Assembly (NCBI RefSeq): GCF_004341515.1 | Contig: NZ_SLZF01000005.1 | Span: forward strand, 62,001-126,000 | Direction of reading: 5' to 3' | From: Allobosea sp. BK604 | Lineage (GTDB): Bacteria; Pseudomonadota; Alphaproteobacteria; Rhizobiales; Beijerinckiaceae | DNA: 64,000 nt | Shown here: in pieces, positions 45,187 to 54,477 of the stretch | Position numbering within the stretch: the first letter of the stretch is position 1 | Layout of the letters: each line of letters opens with the position of its first letter | The notes under the pieces: model-generated | What the model was told of the DNA's origin: nothing | What the model saw: only the letters and a program-made list of their open reading frames with translations | Databases searched by the model: none | Position numbers and translations under genes: made by a program

Positions 45187-45238
45187 CCGATGTATTTCCT
45201 TCGCGCGAACCGGTGTCCGCTTCGCTCGAAAATGCTCC
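45187..45238. repeat. Intergenic mosaic repeat, module B
   Basis: CGCGCGAACCGGTGTCCGCT followed by TCGCTCGAAAATGCTCC, inverted relative to 35355-35402. Adjacent to the module C hairpin in the same B-C arrangement seen at 52531-52629. Confidence 0.65.
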
Positions 45239-45269
45239 AGCCGCTGTCACGCCGCGGGAGCCGGCGCTG

Positions 45270-46604
45270 TCACTCGGCCGGGGTCAGCAGGGGCTCGTCG
45301 AGCGGGTCCGGCACGTTGCCGCTGAGGGCCGCGCGAAGCTGCTCCTGGTCGAGCTCGCCCTCCCAGCGCGCCACCACGATCGTCGCGACGGCATTGCCGA
45401 TGAAGTTGGTCACCGCCCGGCACTCCGACATGAACCGGTCGATGCCGAGGATCAGCGCCATGCCCGCGACAGGCACGGCCGGAACGACCGACAGCGTCGC
45501 CGCGAGCGTGATGAAGCCTGCTCCGGTGATGCCGGCCGCGCCCTTCGAGCTCAGCATGGCGACGAGCAGCAGCAGGATCTGGTCGCCGAGCGGCAGGTGG
45601 ATGTCCATCGCCTGGGCGATGAACAGCGCCGCCAGCGTCATGTAGATATTGGTGCCGTCGAGATTGAAGGAATAGCCGGTCGGCACCACCAGGCCGACGA
45701 CGGAGCGCTTGCAGCCCGCGGCTTCCAGCTTCTCCATCAGCGTCGGCAGCGCCGCCTCGGAGGAGGAGGTGCCGATCACCAGCAGGATCTCCTCCTTGAT
45801 GTAGCGGATCAGCGCCAGGATCGAGAAGCCGTTATAGCGGGCGACCGCGCCGAGCACGATGAGCACGAAGATCGCGGAGGTCAGGTAGAAGGTGCCGATC
45901 AGCATTGCGAGATTCGCGACTGAGCCGATGCCGTAGCGGCCGATGGTGAAGGCCATCGCACCGAAAGCGCCGAGCGGGGCGGCCTTCATCAGGATCGCGA
46001 CCAGCTTGAAGATCGGCGCCGACAGCGCCTGCAGGAAGTCGAGCACCGGCTTGCCGCGCTCGCCGACCAGCGAGAGCGACAGGCCGAACAGCACGGAGAA
46101 GAACAGCACCTGCAGGATGTCGCCGGAGGCGAAGGCGCCGACGATCGTGTTCGGGATGATGTTCTGCAGGAAGCCGACGACGCTGGCGTCATGGGCCTGG
46201 GTCGCGTAGCCCTGCACCGACTTCATGTCGAGGCTGGCGGGATTGATGTGCAGGCCGCTGCCCGGCTGCACGACATTGCCGACCACGAGGCCGACGACCA
46301 GCGCCAGCGTCGAGAAGGTCAGGAAGTAGATCATCGCCTTGCCGGCGACGCGCCCGACCTTCTGCATGTCGCTCATCCCGGCGATGCCGGTCGAGACCGT
46401 CAGGAAGATCACCGGCGCGATGATCATCTTCACTAGCTTGATGAAGGCGTCGCCGAGCGGCTTGAGGGCCGCGCCCTGCTCGGGCCAGAAATGGCCGAGC
46501 AGGATGCCGGCCGCGATGGCCGCGAGCACCTGCACATAGAGATGCTGATAGAATTTTCTGGGTCGGGCCGGCTGGGCCGGCGCCTGGTCGATGGTGATCG
46601 CCAT
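45270..46604 (-). CDS. dctA: C4-dicarboxylate transporter DctA
   Basis: A 444-residue inner-membrane proton/dicarboxylate symporter (DAACS family) for succinate, fumarate and malate. Signature segments: the serine-rich [15 protein letters not shown], the transport motif [20 protein letters not shown], and [23 protein letters not shown] 46604 (MAITIDQAP) has AAGGAGG just upstream. A sigma-54 promoter lies 65-80 bases upstream, and dctB-dctD are divergent, the classical rhizobial arrangement. Confidence 0.96.
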   Translation of the reverse strand: MAITIDQAPAQPARPRKFYQHLYVQVLAAIAAGILLGHFWPEQGAALKPLGDAFIKLVKMIIAPVIFLTVSTGIAGMSDMQKVGRVAGKAMIYFLTFSTLALVVGLVVGNVVQPGSGLHINPASLDMKSVQGYATQAHDASVVGFLQNIIPNTIVGAFASGDILQVLFFSVLFGLSLSLVGERGKPVLDFLQALSAPIFKLVAILMKAAPLGAFGAMAFTIGRYGIGSVANLAMLIGTFYLTSAIFVLIVLGAVARYNGFSILALIRYIKEEILLVIGTSSSEAALPTLMEKLEAAGCKRSVVGLVVPTGYSFNLDGTNIYMTLAALFIAQAMDIHLPLGDQILLLLVAMLSSKGAAGITGAGFITLAATLSVVPAVPVAGMALILGIDRFMSECRAVTNFIGNAVATIVVARWEGELDQEQLRAALSGNVPDPLDEPLLTPAE

Positions 46605-46668
46605 GGCTTCCTCCTTGGGGCTGGCTCGCGGTGTTCTTGCTGTTCTGGACGCCGCTGGGCCACGCCTT

Positions 46669-46684
46669 GGCAATCGCCATGCCA
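46669..46684 (-). promoter_or_regulatory. Sigma-54 promoter of dctA
   Basis: On the minus strand TGGCATGGCGATTGCC matches TGGCACG-N4-TTGCW at all but two positions, with correct GG-GC spacing. Transcription would start about 53 bases before ATG 46604. Confidence 0.88.
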
Positions 46685-46788
46685 GGTGAGCGATAACTGA
46701 TTAAGCAAATAAATTCAGATACTTGGTTCTCATCGACCCACTTCCGGATTCACATTCTGGCGACTGGCCGCACAAGACCTGCTTGCTT

Positions 46789-46806
46789 TGTGCGGAATCT
46801 CGCACA
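46789..46806. promoter_or_regulatory. DctD-type upstream activator site
   Basis: TGTGCGGAATCTCGCACA, an inverted repeat (TGTGCG / CGCACA) like known rhizobial DctD sites. It lies about 105-135 bases upstream of the dctA promoter and 9 bases before the dctB start. A weaker half-site (TTGTGCGG on the minus strand) is near 46767-46775. Confidence 0.75.
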
Positions 46807-46815
46807 TCATGGGGC

Positions 46816-48639
46816 ATGGCCAGATCCTTGCCGGAGGAGCGCGATCGACGAGATGCGAGGCGCCATTGGATCGCCTTCGCGCTCCTGATCGCCGTCATCG
46901 CCATCACCGCCTTGGTGATCGCCGGCGATATCGGCCGAAACCGTGCCATAGCGACGACGCGCGCCCGCGCCGAGGATGCCGGCACGCTGGCGCTCGCCAT
47001 CCTGCGCGGCGAGCTGGAGAAGCAGCGCGCGCTGCCGGTGATCCTGGCGCGCGATCCCGATGTGCGCTCGGCCCTGGTCGATGGAGACCGGCACGCGCTC
47101 GACCTCAAGCTGGAGGCGATCGCGCGGGAGACGCGGGCGGCGGTGATCTACGCCCTCGGCAAGGATGGCGTCGCCATCGCCGCCAGCAACTGGCGGGAGC
47201 CGACCAGCTTCGTCGGCAACGACTATGCGTTCCGCGACTATTTCAGCGGCGCAGTCGCGGGCGGCACGGCCGAGCAGTTCGCGCTCGGCACCGTCAGCAA
47301 GCGCCCTGGCCTCTATATTACCAGTCGTTTGGATGACGAGGGCGGGAATGCGCTCGGCGTCATCGTGGTCAAGGTCGAGTTCGACCAGGTCGAGGCCGAT
47401 TGGCGGGCGCTGGGCGGCGAGACCTATATCGTCGACAGCCGCGGCGTCGTGCTGCTCTCCACCGTGGCGGACTGGCGATTCCAGGTCGAGAACGCGCTCG
47501 CGCCGAATGTCGCGGCGGAAATCCGGCAATCCCTGCAATTCGGAGCCGCTCCCCTCACGCCGCTGCCTTTGCGGAGCGACAGCGAAGTCGTGCGCGGCAC
47601 GGACGCGGCGGCCGGCACGCATGTCGCCGCGCGCCTCCCCGTCCCGACCACGGACTGGCAGCTCGAAGTGCTCATGCCGGTGGACCGGGCGATCCGTGAC
47701 GACCGGGCCAGGCTGCAGACGCTGGTCGCGCTCCTGCTCATGCCCGGCGCGGCTCTCGGCGCACTTGCATTGCGCCGCCGGCAGGTCAATCTCGCCCGGC
47801 TCAGCGCCGAGGCGCAGGTCAAGGCCGAGCTGGAACGCCGTGTCGCCGAGCGCACATCGGCACTGGCCGGTGCGAATAAGCGGCTCGTCGAGGAGATGGC
47901 GGAGCACACCCGGGCGCAGGAGCGCCTCTCCGACGCGCGCGAGGAACTGGCCAAGGCCAATCGGCTCGCGACCCTGGGCCAGGTCACGGCCGGCGTCGCC
48001 CATGAGATCAACCAACCTCTCGCCGCGATGCGCACCTATGCCGAGAACGCCCGGACCTTTCTCGGCCGGGCCGATCCGGCCAGTGCGGACGGCGCGCTCG
48101 CCAGGATCGTCGGGCTGACCGAGCGCATCGGCGCCATCACCGACACGCTGCGCGGCTTTGCCCGGCGGGGCGGCGGGCCGCTCGGGCCGGTCGACCTCAA
48201 GGAGGCGATCGACGGCGCGCTGATGATCCTCGACGCCGCGCTGCGCCAGGCCGGAATCGTGCCGGTGATACCCGCGCTGATTAGCCCGGTTTCGGTGCTG
48301 GCCCGCCCGGTCGAGCTGGAGCAGATCCTCGTCAACCTGATGCGCAATGCGATCGAGGCCATGGCGCAGGAGAACGGCGCGCGGGCGCCCCGGCTCGCTA
48401 TCGACATCGCGCTCCAGGGTGAGGTGGTCGACATCGCCATCACCGATAATGGGCCGGGCCTCGACGACGAGGCACTGGCTGCGCTGTTCACGCCATTTCG
48501 CACGACCAAGCCACGTGGACTCGGCCTCGGGCTGGTGATCTCGCACGACATCGTCTCCGCCTTCGGCGGCACGCTTTCGGCCACGAGCACCCCGGGCCAG
48601 GGCAGCAGTTTCACGATCAGCCTCAAGAGAGCGGCATGA
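46816..48639 (+). CDS. dctB: C4-dicarboxylate sensor histidine kinase DctB
   Basis: A 607-residue membrane sensor kinase. One membrane segment (about 19-40) leads to a periplasmic tandem PAS-like sensor domain (about 45-300) and a second segment (about 305-325). A coiled-coil stretch precedes the H-box [20 protein letters not shown] and the ATPase domain ([29 protein letters not shown]). ATG 46816 is 9 bases from the DctD-like site, so the activator may repress its own operon. It overlaps dctD by 4 bases. Confidence 0.93.
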   Translation: MARSLPEERDRRDARRHWIAFALLIAVIAITALVIAGDIGRNRAIATTRARAEDAGTLALAILRGELEKQRALPVILARDPDVRSALVDGDRHALDLKLEAIARETRAAVIYALGKDGVAIAASNWREPTSFVGNDYAFRDYFSGAVAGGTAEQFALGTVSKRPGLYITSRLDDEGGNALGVIVVKVEFDQVEADWRALGGETYIVDSRGVVLLSTVADWRFQVENALAPNVAAEIRQSLQFGAAPLTPLPLRSDSEVVRGTDAAAGTHVAARLPVPTTDWQLEVLMPVDRAIRDDRARLQTLVALLLMPGAALGALALRRRQVNLARLSAEAQVKAELERRVAERTSALAGANKRLVEEMAEHTRAQERLSDAREELAKANRLATLGQVTAGVAHEINQPLAAMRTYAENARTFLGRADPASADGALARIVGLTERIGAITDTLRGFARRGGGPLGPVDLKEAIDGALMILDAALRQAGIVPVIPALISPVSVLARPVELEQILVNLMRNAIEAMAQENGARAPRLAIDIALQGEVVDIAITDNGPGLDDEALAALFTPFRTTKPRGLGLGLVISHDIVSAFGGTLSATSTPGQGSSFTISLKRAA

Positions 48640-50003
48640 CCGATCCCGATAGCGCCAAGGCCATGATCGAGGTCGCCTTCGTCGACGACGATCCGGATCT
48701 GCGCGACGCCAACGCCCAGGCGCTGCGCCTCGCGGGCTTCGCAGCGGTCCCGCTTGCCTCCGCCCAGGCGGCGCTCGAGCGCATCGGCGAGGACTATGCC
48801 GGCGTCGTCGTCACCGACGTGCGCATGCCCGGCATGGACGGCATCGCGCTGTTCAGGCGCCTGCGCGCGCTCGACGCCGATATCCCGGTGGTGGTGATCT
48901 CCGGCCACGCCGATATCGCCATGGCGGTCGGTGCGATGACCGAGGGCGCCTATGATTTCATTGCCAAGCCCTATTCGACCGATCGTCTGGTCGAGACCCT
49001 GCGCCGGGCGGTCGAGAAACGCGCGCTCGTCATCGAGAACCGGCGGCTGCGCGCGCTCGCCGCCGCACCGGGCGACGACACCGCTCTGCTCGGCGAAGCG
49101 CCTGCGATCATCCGCCTGCGCCAGACCATCCGCGATCTCGCCGATATCGATGTCGACGTGCTGGTCCTGGGCGAGACCGGCACCGGCAAGGAGGTCGTCG
49201 CCAACCTGCTGCACCGGCAGGGCCGGCGCCGCGACAAGCCCTTCGTCGCCCTGAACTGCGGCGCGCTGCCCGAAAGCGTCATCGAGAGCGAGTTGTTCGG
49301 CTACGAGGCCGGCGCCTTCACCGGCGCGCAGAAGAAGCGCATCGGCCGCATCGAGCATTCCAGCGGCGGCACGCTCTTCCTCGACGAGCTGGAAAGCATG
49401 CCACCGGCGGCGCAGGTCAAGCTGCTGCGGGTTCTGGAGGGGCGCGAGATCACGCCGCTCGGCTCGAACGATCTGCGCCGCGTCGATCTGCGCGTCGTCG
49501 CGGCGACGAAGCTCGATCTCGGAGACCCCGCGCAGCGCGGCGATTTCCGCGAGGACCTCTATTACCGCCTCAATGTCGTGACCCTGCGCATTCCTCCGCT
49601 GCGCGAGCGCCGCCGCGACGTGCCGCTGCTCTTCGCCCAGTTCCTCGCCCGCGCCGCCCGGAAATATGGGCGCGAGGTGCCGATGCTGGATCGCAGCGTC
49701 GAGCGCCATCTCGTCGAGAATGCATGGACGGGCAATGTCCGCGAACTCGTCCATTTCGCGGAGCGGGTGGCGCTCGGCGTCACCGCCGATACACCGGCAG
49801 CCCCGGTGCAGGACGATGTCGCCGCGGCGAGCCTGCCCGAGCGTCTGAATGCGATCGAGGCCAACCTGATCCGGGAGGCGCTGGAGGCCAATCGTGGCGA
49901 TGTCCGCGCGACCCTCGAGATGTTGGGCATCCCGCGCAAGACGTTCTACGACAAGCTCGTCCGCCACGGCATCGACCGGGCCTCCTATGTGGTGACTGAA
50001 TAA
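48636..50003 (+). CDS. dctD: C4-dicarboxylate response regulator DctD, sigma-54 activator
   Basis: A 455-residue NtrC-family activator. Receiver domain with phospho-acceptor Asp in [16 protein letters not shown]+ domain with Walker A GETGTGKE, the sigma-54-contacting GAFTGA loop and Walker [11 protein letters not shown]-terminal Fis-type helix-turn-helix ([20 protein letters not shown]). Paired with dctB in one operon, it should activate dctA at 46669-46684. Confidence 0.94.
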   Translation: MTDPDSAKAMIEVAFVDDDPDLRDANAQALRLAGFAAVPLASAQAALERIGEDYAGVVVTDVRMPGMDGIALFRRLRALDADIPVVVISGHADIAMAVGAMTEGAYDFIAKPYSTDRLVETLRRAVEKRALVIENRRLRALAAAPGDDTALLGEAPAIIRLRQTIRDLADIDVDVLVLGETGTGKEVVANLLHRQGRRRDKPFVALNCGALPESVIESELFGYEAGAFTGAQKKRIGRIEHSSGGTLFLDELESMPPAAQVKLLRVLEGREITPLGSNDLRRVDLRVVAATKLDLGDPAQRGDFREDLYYRLNVVTLRIPPLRERRRDVPLLFAQFLARAARKYGREVPMLDRSVERHLVENAWTGNVRELVHFAERVALGVTADTPAAPVQDDVAAASLPERLNAIEANLIREALEANRGDVRATLEMLGIPRKTFYDKLVRHGIDRASYVVTE

Positions 50004-50165
50004 GGCTTCCAGGCGCAAAGACCGTCTTCCGATTGTATTCCCCGGGAGGCGCTTCGGCCCTGGGCCAGGCCTTGGCTCGTTTCCATCCTTGACGCCGCGC
50101 GTCTTATGAGTCCGCATTCTGGCAGGGAGCCAGAGCTTGACCTGCCGCTACGCCCGGAGACGCCG

Positions 50166-50843
50166 ATGCCCGACTATCTGATCGACCCGATGCCGCCGCA
50201 GCTTTCCGCGGCGTTGGTGGCCAAACTCCAGCGCGTCGAGACCGCGACAGTCGGGCATTCACGGCATTGGGGCTTCATGGATCGCGGCATCCAGCCCTTG
50301 CTTCGCGGCAAGCGGATCGCGGGCGCGGCCGTGACGCTCGCGATCCCAGGGCAGGATTCGACCCTGCTCCATCACGCGCTCGGCCTGCTGCGCCCCGGCG
50401 ACATCCTCGTCGTCGACAGGCTCGGCGATGACAAGCACGCCTGCTGGGGCGGCGGCGTCACGATTGCCGCGAAGGCGGCGGGCGCCATCGGCGGCATCGT
50501 CGACGGGCCCTGCACGGACCTCGCCGAGATCGAGGATTCGGATTTTCCGATGTGGTGCCGCGGCATGACGCCGATCACCACCCGGCTCTACAATCTCGGC
50601 GGCACGATGAACCGGCCGATTTCCTGCGGCAATGTCCCGGTCAGTGCCGGGGACGTCATCCTGGCCGATGAATCCGGCGTGCTCGTCCTGCCCGTGGCGG
50701 AAGCCGAGGCCATCGCCGATGCGGCCATCGCCCGCCAGGAGCGCGGCGAACGCAATCAGGAGCGGGTCAAGGCCGGCGAGAAGCTCGGAGATATTTCCGG
50801 CGCCACCAAAATGGTGCTCGAGGCCATGAAGGCCGGGACCTGA
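50166..50843 (+). CDS. RraA-like protein (HMG/CHA aldolase fold) with altered active site
   Basis: A 225-residue cytoplasmic protein of the RraA / 4-hydroxy-4-methyl-2-oxoglutarate aldolase family. Motifs GDILVVDRLGDDKHACWGGG and GAIGGIVDGPCTDLAEI. In the aldolases the latter carries the catalytic Arg-Asp pair; here the Arg position is T117 with D118 kept. ATG 50166 starts the conserved region; ATG 50106 adds 20 residues. Precedes a peptide-type binding protein, so probably part of a small catabolic unit rather than an RNase E inhibitor. Confidence 0.85.
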   Translation: MPDYLIDPMPPQLSAALVAKLQRVETATVGHSRHWGFMDRGIQPLLRGKRIAGAAVTLAIPGQDSTLLHHALGLLRPGDILVVDRLGDDKHACWGGGVTIAAKAAGAIGGIVDGPCTDLAEIEDSDFPMWCRGMTPITTRLYNLGGTMNRPISCGNVPVSAGDVILADESGVLVLPVAEAEAIADAAIARQERGERNQERVKAGEKLGDISGATKMVLEAMKAGT

Positions 50844-50919
50844 CCGTCGGAACGGCCGCGCCCGCTCAGCTGCGTGGCCTGTCGACGAGTCGTGAGGGGA
50901 TCATAAGGGGGACCACGTC

Positions 50920-52512
50920 ATGTCGCTGATGCGCTTTCTGAAAATCACGTCGCTGGCCGCTGGCCTGATCGGCGCCAGTGCCGTATCGGCCCAGACTCTC
51001 AACATGGGCGTCCGGGCCGGGCCGGAATCGATGGACCCGCATTACAGCGCGCTCGGCGTCCATGTGGAGGCGCTCAAGCATGTCTTCGACACGCTGGTCC
51101 GCTCGAACGAGAAGCTGCAGGTCGAGCCGAGCCTGGCCGAATCCTGGAAGCCGATCGACACGACGACCTGGGAGTTCAAGCTGCGCAAGGGTGTGAAGTT
51201 CCACGACGGTTCGGAGTTCACCGCCGAGGACGTGAAATTCTCGATCGAGCGTATTCCGAACGTCACCGGCCCCAATCCGGCGACGCTCTACACCCGCCGC
51301 ATCAAGGAGGTGCGGATCATCGACAGCCATACGGTGCATCTCGTCACCGACAGCGCCGCGCCGACCCTTCCCAGCGATCTCGTGCGCCTGTTCATCGTCT
51401 CCTCGAAGGCGGCCGCCGGCCTGACGCGGGAGACCGCGAACGAGGCCTTCAACTCCGGCAAGGCCGCGATCGGCACCGGCCCCTACAAGTTCGTCTCCTG
51501 GACGCCGAAGGCCGATCTGACGCTCGACCGTTTCGACGGCTACTGGGCCGGGCCCCAGCCTTGGCAGCGCGTCGTCCGCAAGGAAATCTCCAACGACGCC
51601 GCCCGCGTCGCGCAGTTGCGCGCCCGCCAGGTCGACATGATCGCACGCGTCTCCGCGACTGATGTCGCGGCGCTGGCGAAGGACAGCAAGCTCAGTGTCC
51701 CGACCCAGGACACCATCTTCGTCTTCCTGCTCGATCTCGACCTCCGCGAGAAGACGCCGCAGGTCAGCGCCAAGGACGGCTCGCCGCTCGCCGCCAATCC
51801 GTTCCGCGATCCGCGCGTGCGCGAGGCTCTGGATCTGGCCATCGACCGCCGCCAGCTCGTCGAGATCGCCATGGACGGTATGGGCTCGCCCGCGACGCAA
51901 TTGGTCTCGCAGGGCATCTTCGGCTTTAATCCGGAGATTCCGGAAGTGAAGGCCGATCTGGCGCGCTCGCGGCAATTGCTCGCGGAAGCCGGCTATCCCA
52001 ACGGGTTCAAGTTCACCCTCAGCTTCACCGTCGATCGTCTGCCGGGGGATCGCGAGATCGGCACGACGCTGGTGCAGATGCTGGCACGGGTCGGCGTCGA
52101 GGTGCAGGCCAACGGCGTTCCGGTCAGCATCCTGTTCTCGGCGCGGCCGCGCGGCGAGCTCTCGGCGACGATGGCCGGTTGGGGCACGATCACCGGCGAG
52201 GCCTATTACACCCTGTCCGCGATCGCCCATTCCGCCGATGCGGAGCGCAAGCTCGGACAGTTCAACTGGCGCGGCTATGCCAATCCCGCCGTCGACAAGC
52301 TGATCGACAGCGCCGGCAGCGAACTCGACGATACCAAGCGCCGGGCTCAGCTCAGCGAGGCGGGGGCGCTGTTCGTGAAGGACCGTGCCACCTTCCCCTT
52401 GACCGTCATCAAATACGGCTGGGCACTCTGGCGGGATCGCGCCCAGACGGTGCGTCTGCGCAGCGACGAGGAGACGCTGGCGATGGACGTCGTGCCGGCG
52501 AAACCGAACTGA
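50920..52512 (+). CDS. Peptide/nickel-type ABC transporter substrate-binding protein (orphan)
   Basis: A 530-residue family 5 periplasmic binding protein. Sec signal MSLMRFLKITSLAAGLIGAS with cleavage after VSA. Mature motifs TTWEFKLRKGVKFHDGSEFT and LLAEAGYPNGFKF. No permease or ATPase adjoins it; the next gene is convergent. It likely shares the membrane components of another importer, such as those near 57-59 kb or 63.5 kb. Ribosome site AAGGGGG before ATG 50920. Confidence 0.9.
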   Translation: MSLMRFLKITSLAAGLIGASAVSAQTLNMGVRAGPESMDPHYSALGVHVEALKHVFDTLVRSNEKLQVEPSLAESWKPIDTTTWEFKLRKGVKFHDGSEFTAEDVKFSIERIPNVTGPNPATLYTRRIKEVRIIDSHTVHLVTDSAAPTLPSDLVRLFIVSSKAAAGLTRETANEAFNSGKAAIGTGPYKFVSWTPKADLTLDRFDGYWAGPQPWQRVVRKEISNDAARVAQLRARQVDMIARVSATDVAALAKDSKLSVPTQDTIFVFLLDLDLREKTPQVSAKDGSPLAANPFRDPRVREALDLAIDRRQLVEIAMDGMGSPATQLVSQGIFGFNPEIPEVKADLARSRQLLAEAGYPNGFKFTLSFTVDRLPGDREIGTTLVQMLARVGVEVQANGVPVSILFSARPRGELSATMAGWGTITGEAYYTLSAIAHSADAERKLGQFNWRGYANPAVDKLIDSAGSELDDTKRRAQLSEAGALFVKDRATFPLTVIKYGWALWRDRAQTVRLRSDEETLAMDVVPAKPN

Positions 52513-52530
52513 GGCGAAGCCGCCCGACTG

Positions 52531-52629
52531 GAGTATTTCCGCGCGTCCCCGAAGCGTGGAAATACTCTATCCCTCTGTTTTAGCGCACTTTCTTCACGCG
52601 AACCGGTATCCACTTCGTTCGAAAATGCT
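52531..52629. repeat. Intergenic mosaic repeat, modules C and B
   Basis: Module C hairpin at 52531-52567 (GAGTATTTCCGCG / CGTGGAAATACTC) and module B at 52583-52629 (CGCGAACCGGTATCCACTTC). It lies between convergent genes and could terminate both. Confidence 0.75.
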
Positions 52630-52663
52630 CTTGCCGAGGGCCGGCCCGTTCGGGCGGAGCCAC

Positions 52664-53467
52664 TCAATCGAGGCGCGCGACGATTCCCTTCGCCTCGGCC
52701 GTGGAGGGCGGGAAGCGGGTCATGATCTGCGGATCATGACCCGGTATGACCAATGCCTCGGCAGCGGCGAGCTCGCGCAGGCGCCGGAAGCCCTCGAGCG
52801 TCGCCCCGACGTGATAGACCCAGGGAAAGGGGATGTTGCGCTCGAAATTCTCGAAGAAATGGGTCGCGTCCGAGGCCAGCACCAGCCAGCCCTTGCGCGT
52901 CATCACGCGCACGACCTGCTGGCCGTCGGTGTGCCCGCCGACACGGTGGAGCGTGATGCCGGGCGCGACCACACCCTCGCCCTGGTGATAGACGACGCGC
53001 CCCTCGAACAGCTTGCGGACGGTCTCCGCGATGTCGTGCGGATCATAGCCGCCGCGCAGCATGCCGTGGCACATGCAGGGCCCGGTCGCATAGGCCATCT
53101 CGGCTGCCTGCAGATGGAAGCGCGCCTTCGGGAACAGGTCCTGGTTGCCCGAATGGTCGTAATGCAGATGCGTCAGCACGACGTCTGCGACGGTCTGCGG
53201 ATCGATGCCGAGCAAGCGCAGGCCGTCGCTGGGGCAGCGCAGGAATTCGCGGCCGCGCTTGCGGGCGACCTCCGCATTGAAGCCGGTGTCGACGATGACG
53301 GCGCCGGCCGGGCCCTTGATGACGAAGACGAAATAGTCGAACGGCATCGGCCCGTCATGGGCATCGCCGCCGAGGAAATTCTCGACCCGGCGGCGCGGCG
53401 CGTGATGCGCGAAACGGATCGCATGGACCTCGTGGACCGGATGGTCGCCGGCAGGGAGCGTGGTCAT
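52664..53467 (-). CDS. Metallo-beta-lactamase fold hydrolase, N-acyl-homoserine lactonase-like
   Basis: A 267-residue cytoplasmic MBL-fold hydrolase. The di-zinc motif HLHYDH (H100, H102, D104, H105) is intact, with later ligands in VGGHTDGQQ, ASDATHF and IPGHDPQ. The sequence resembles the AttM/AiiB type acyl-homoserine lactonases, which open lactone rings. It is downstream of an SDR gene by 15 bases, same strand. It could degrade quorum signals or be a catabolic lactonase for a sugar or hydroxy acid, consistent with its dehydrogenase neighbours. Confidence 0.85.
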   Translation of the reverse strand: MTTLPAGDHPVHEVHAIRFAHHAPRRRVENFLGGDAHDGPMPFDYFVFVIKGPAGAVIVDTGFNAEVARKRGREFLRCPSDGLRLLGIDPQTVADVVLTHLHYDHSGNQDLFPKARFHLQAAEMAYATGPCMCHGMLRGGYDPHDIAETVRKLFEGRVVYHQGEGVVAPGITLHRVGGHTDGQQVVRVMTRKGWLVLASDATHFFENFERNIPFPWVYHVGATLEGFRRLRELAAAEALVIPGHDPQIMTRFPPSTAEAKGIVARLD

Positions 53468-53482
53468 CGCAGCAGCTTTCGT

Positions 53483-54241
53483 TCAGGTGATGGTCAGGCC
53501 GCCATCCACGACGATCGTGGCGCCAGTGACGTAGGAGGCGGCCTCGCTGGCGAGATAGGTCACGGCGCCGGCGACGTCCTCGGGCAGGCCGGCGCGGCGC
53601 AGCGGCACGGGCGCGAGCTTGCGGGCCCGGAATTCGGGGTCGGCCAGCATGTGCCGGTTGATGTCGGTCTCGATGGTGCCGGGAGCCACGAGGTTGACGG
53701 TGATGCCGTACGGCGCCAGTTCCAGCGCCATCGCCCGGCCCAGCATCATCACGCCGCCCTTGGTGGCGACGTAATGGGCGATATCCGGGTTGGCATGGGC
53801 CTGGTTCACCGAGGAGACCATGACGATTCGGCCGGGCTCGCCCTGCGCGACCATGATCCGCGCCGCCTCCTGCGCGCAGGCGAAATAGCCGTGCAGGTTG
53901 ACGGCATGGATGCCGGCCCAGTCCTCGTCCGTGATCTCGAGGAAGGCCTTGCGCTGGATCCTCGCCGCGTTGCAGACGAGGATGCCGAGACCACCGAGCG
54001 CGTCGCGCGCGTCGCGGACGGCGGCGCGGGCCGCCGCCGCATCGCCCATGTCGGCATGGACCAGCGCCGCACGGCGCCCCATGCCCCTGATCGTGGCGGC
54101 GAGTTCGTCCGCCAGCTCGCGGCTGCGATACCAGTGCAGGGCGACGTCGGCGCCGGCCGCCGCGAGGGCGAGCGCGACGGCCCGGCCGATGCCCTGGCTG
54201 TCCGCGCCGGTTACGAGCGCGGTCGATGATGCAAGCGTCAC
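53483..54241 (-). CDS. Short-chain dehydrogenase/reductase
   Basis: A 252-residue NAD(P)-dependent classical SDR. Cofactor motif TGADSQGIGRAVA, NAAR, and catalytic Ser-Tyr-Lys in VSSVNQ...HYVATKGG. The C-terminus SYVTGATIVVDGG is typical. GTG 54241 is chosen as the first start matching the family's N-terminus, with AGGA about 8 bases upstream; no ATG fits. With the downstream lactonase-like gene it suggests oxidation of an alcohol or sugar to a lactone that is then opened. Confidence 0.88.
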   Translation of the reverse strand: MTLASSTALVTGADSQGIGRAVALALAAAGADVALHWYRSRELADELAATIRGMGRRAALVHADMGDAAAARAAVRDARDALGGLGILVCNAARIQRKAFLEITDEDWAGIHAVNLHGYFACAQEAARIMVAQGEPGRIVMVSSVNQAHANPDIAHYVATKGGVMMLGRAMALELAPYGITVNLVAPGTIETDINRHMLADPEFRARKLAPVPLRRAGLPEDVAGAVTYLASEAASYVTGATIVVDGGLTIT

Positions 54242-54430
54242 GGCGCAAGTCCTGTGATGGCAGACCGGCTGGCCGGTCGTTGCGGGGGCCTGATCGACCC
54301 GTCGACTCTGTCCCGCACTGTCGCCCGACGACGCCCCGGCATGCAAGACGCCCGCGCTTCGGGGGTGCGTGCTCCGCCTGTTGGCAGCATGCGGACTGGG
54401 CATTGCGAAGCGCGCCGATTTAGACCCAAA

Positions 54431-54457
54431 TGGCACGATCCCTGCCTGGTGCAGGCA
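54431..54457 (+). promoter_or_regulatory. Candidate sigma-54 promoter with start-site palindrome
   Basis: TGGCACGATCCCTGCC (54431-54446) matches the TGGCACG-N4-TTGCW consensus except for two bases, with correct spacing. The perfect inverted repeat TGCCTG-GTG-CAGGCA (54443-54457) overlaps the -12 and predicted start. It would drive the operon from 54478. Confidence 0.65.
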
Positions 54458-54477
54458 CCGCTCGCTGGCCTTGAGAG

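Noticed and set aside
50136-50160. TGGCAGG-like sequence upstream of the RraA gene considered as a sigma-54 promoter
   Set aside because: The -12 GC element is absent at the required spacing; the region reads instead as a small CTGGC/GCCAG inverted repeat.
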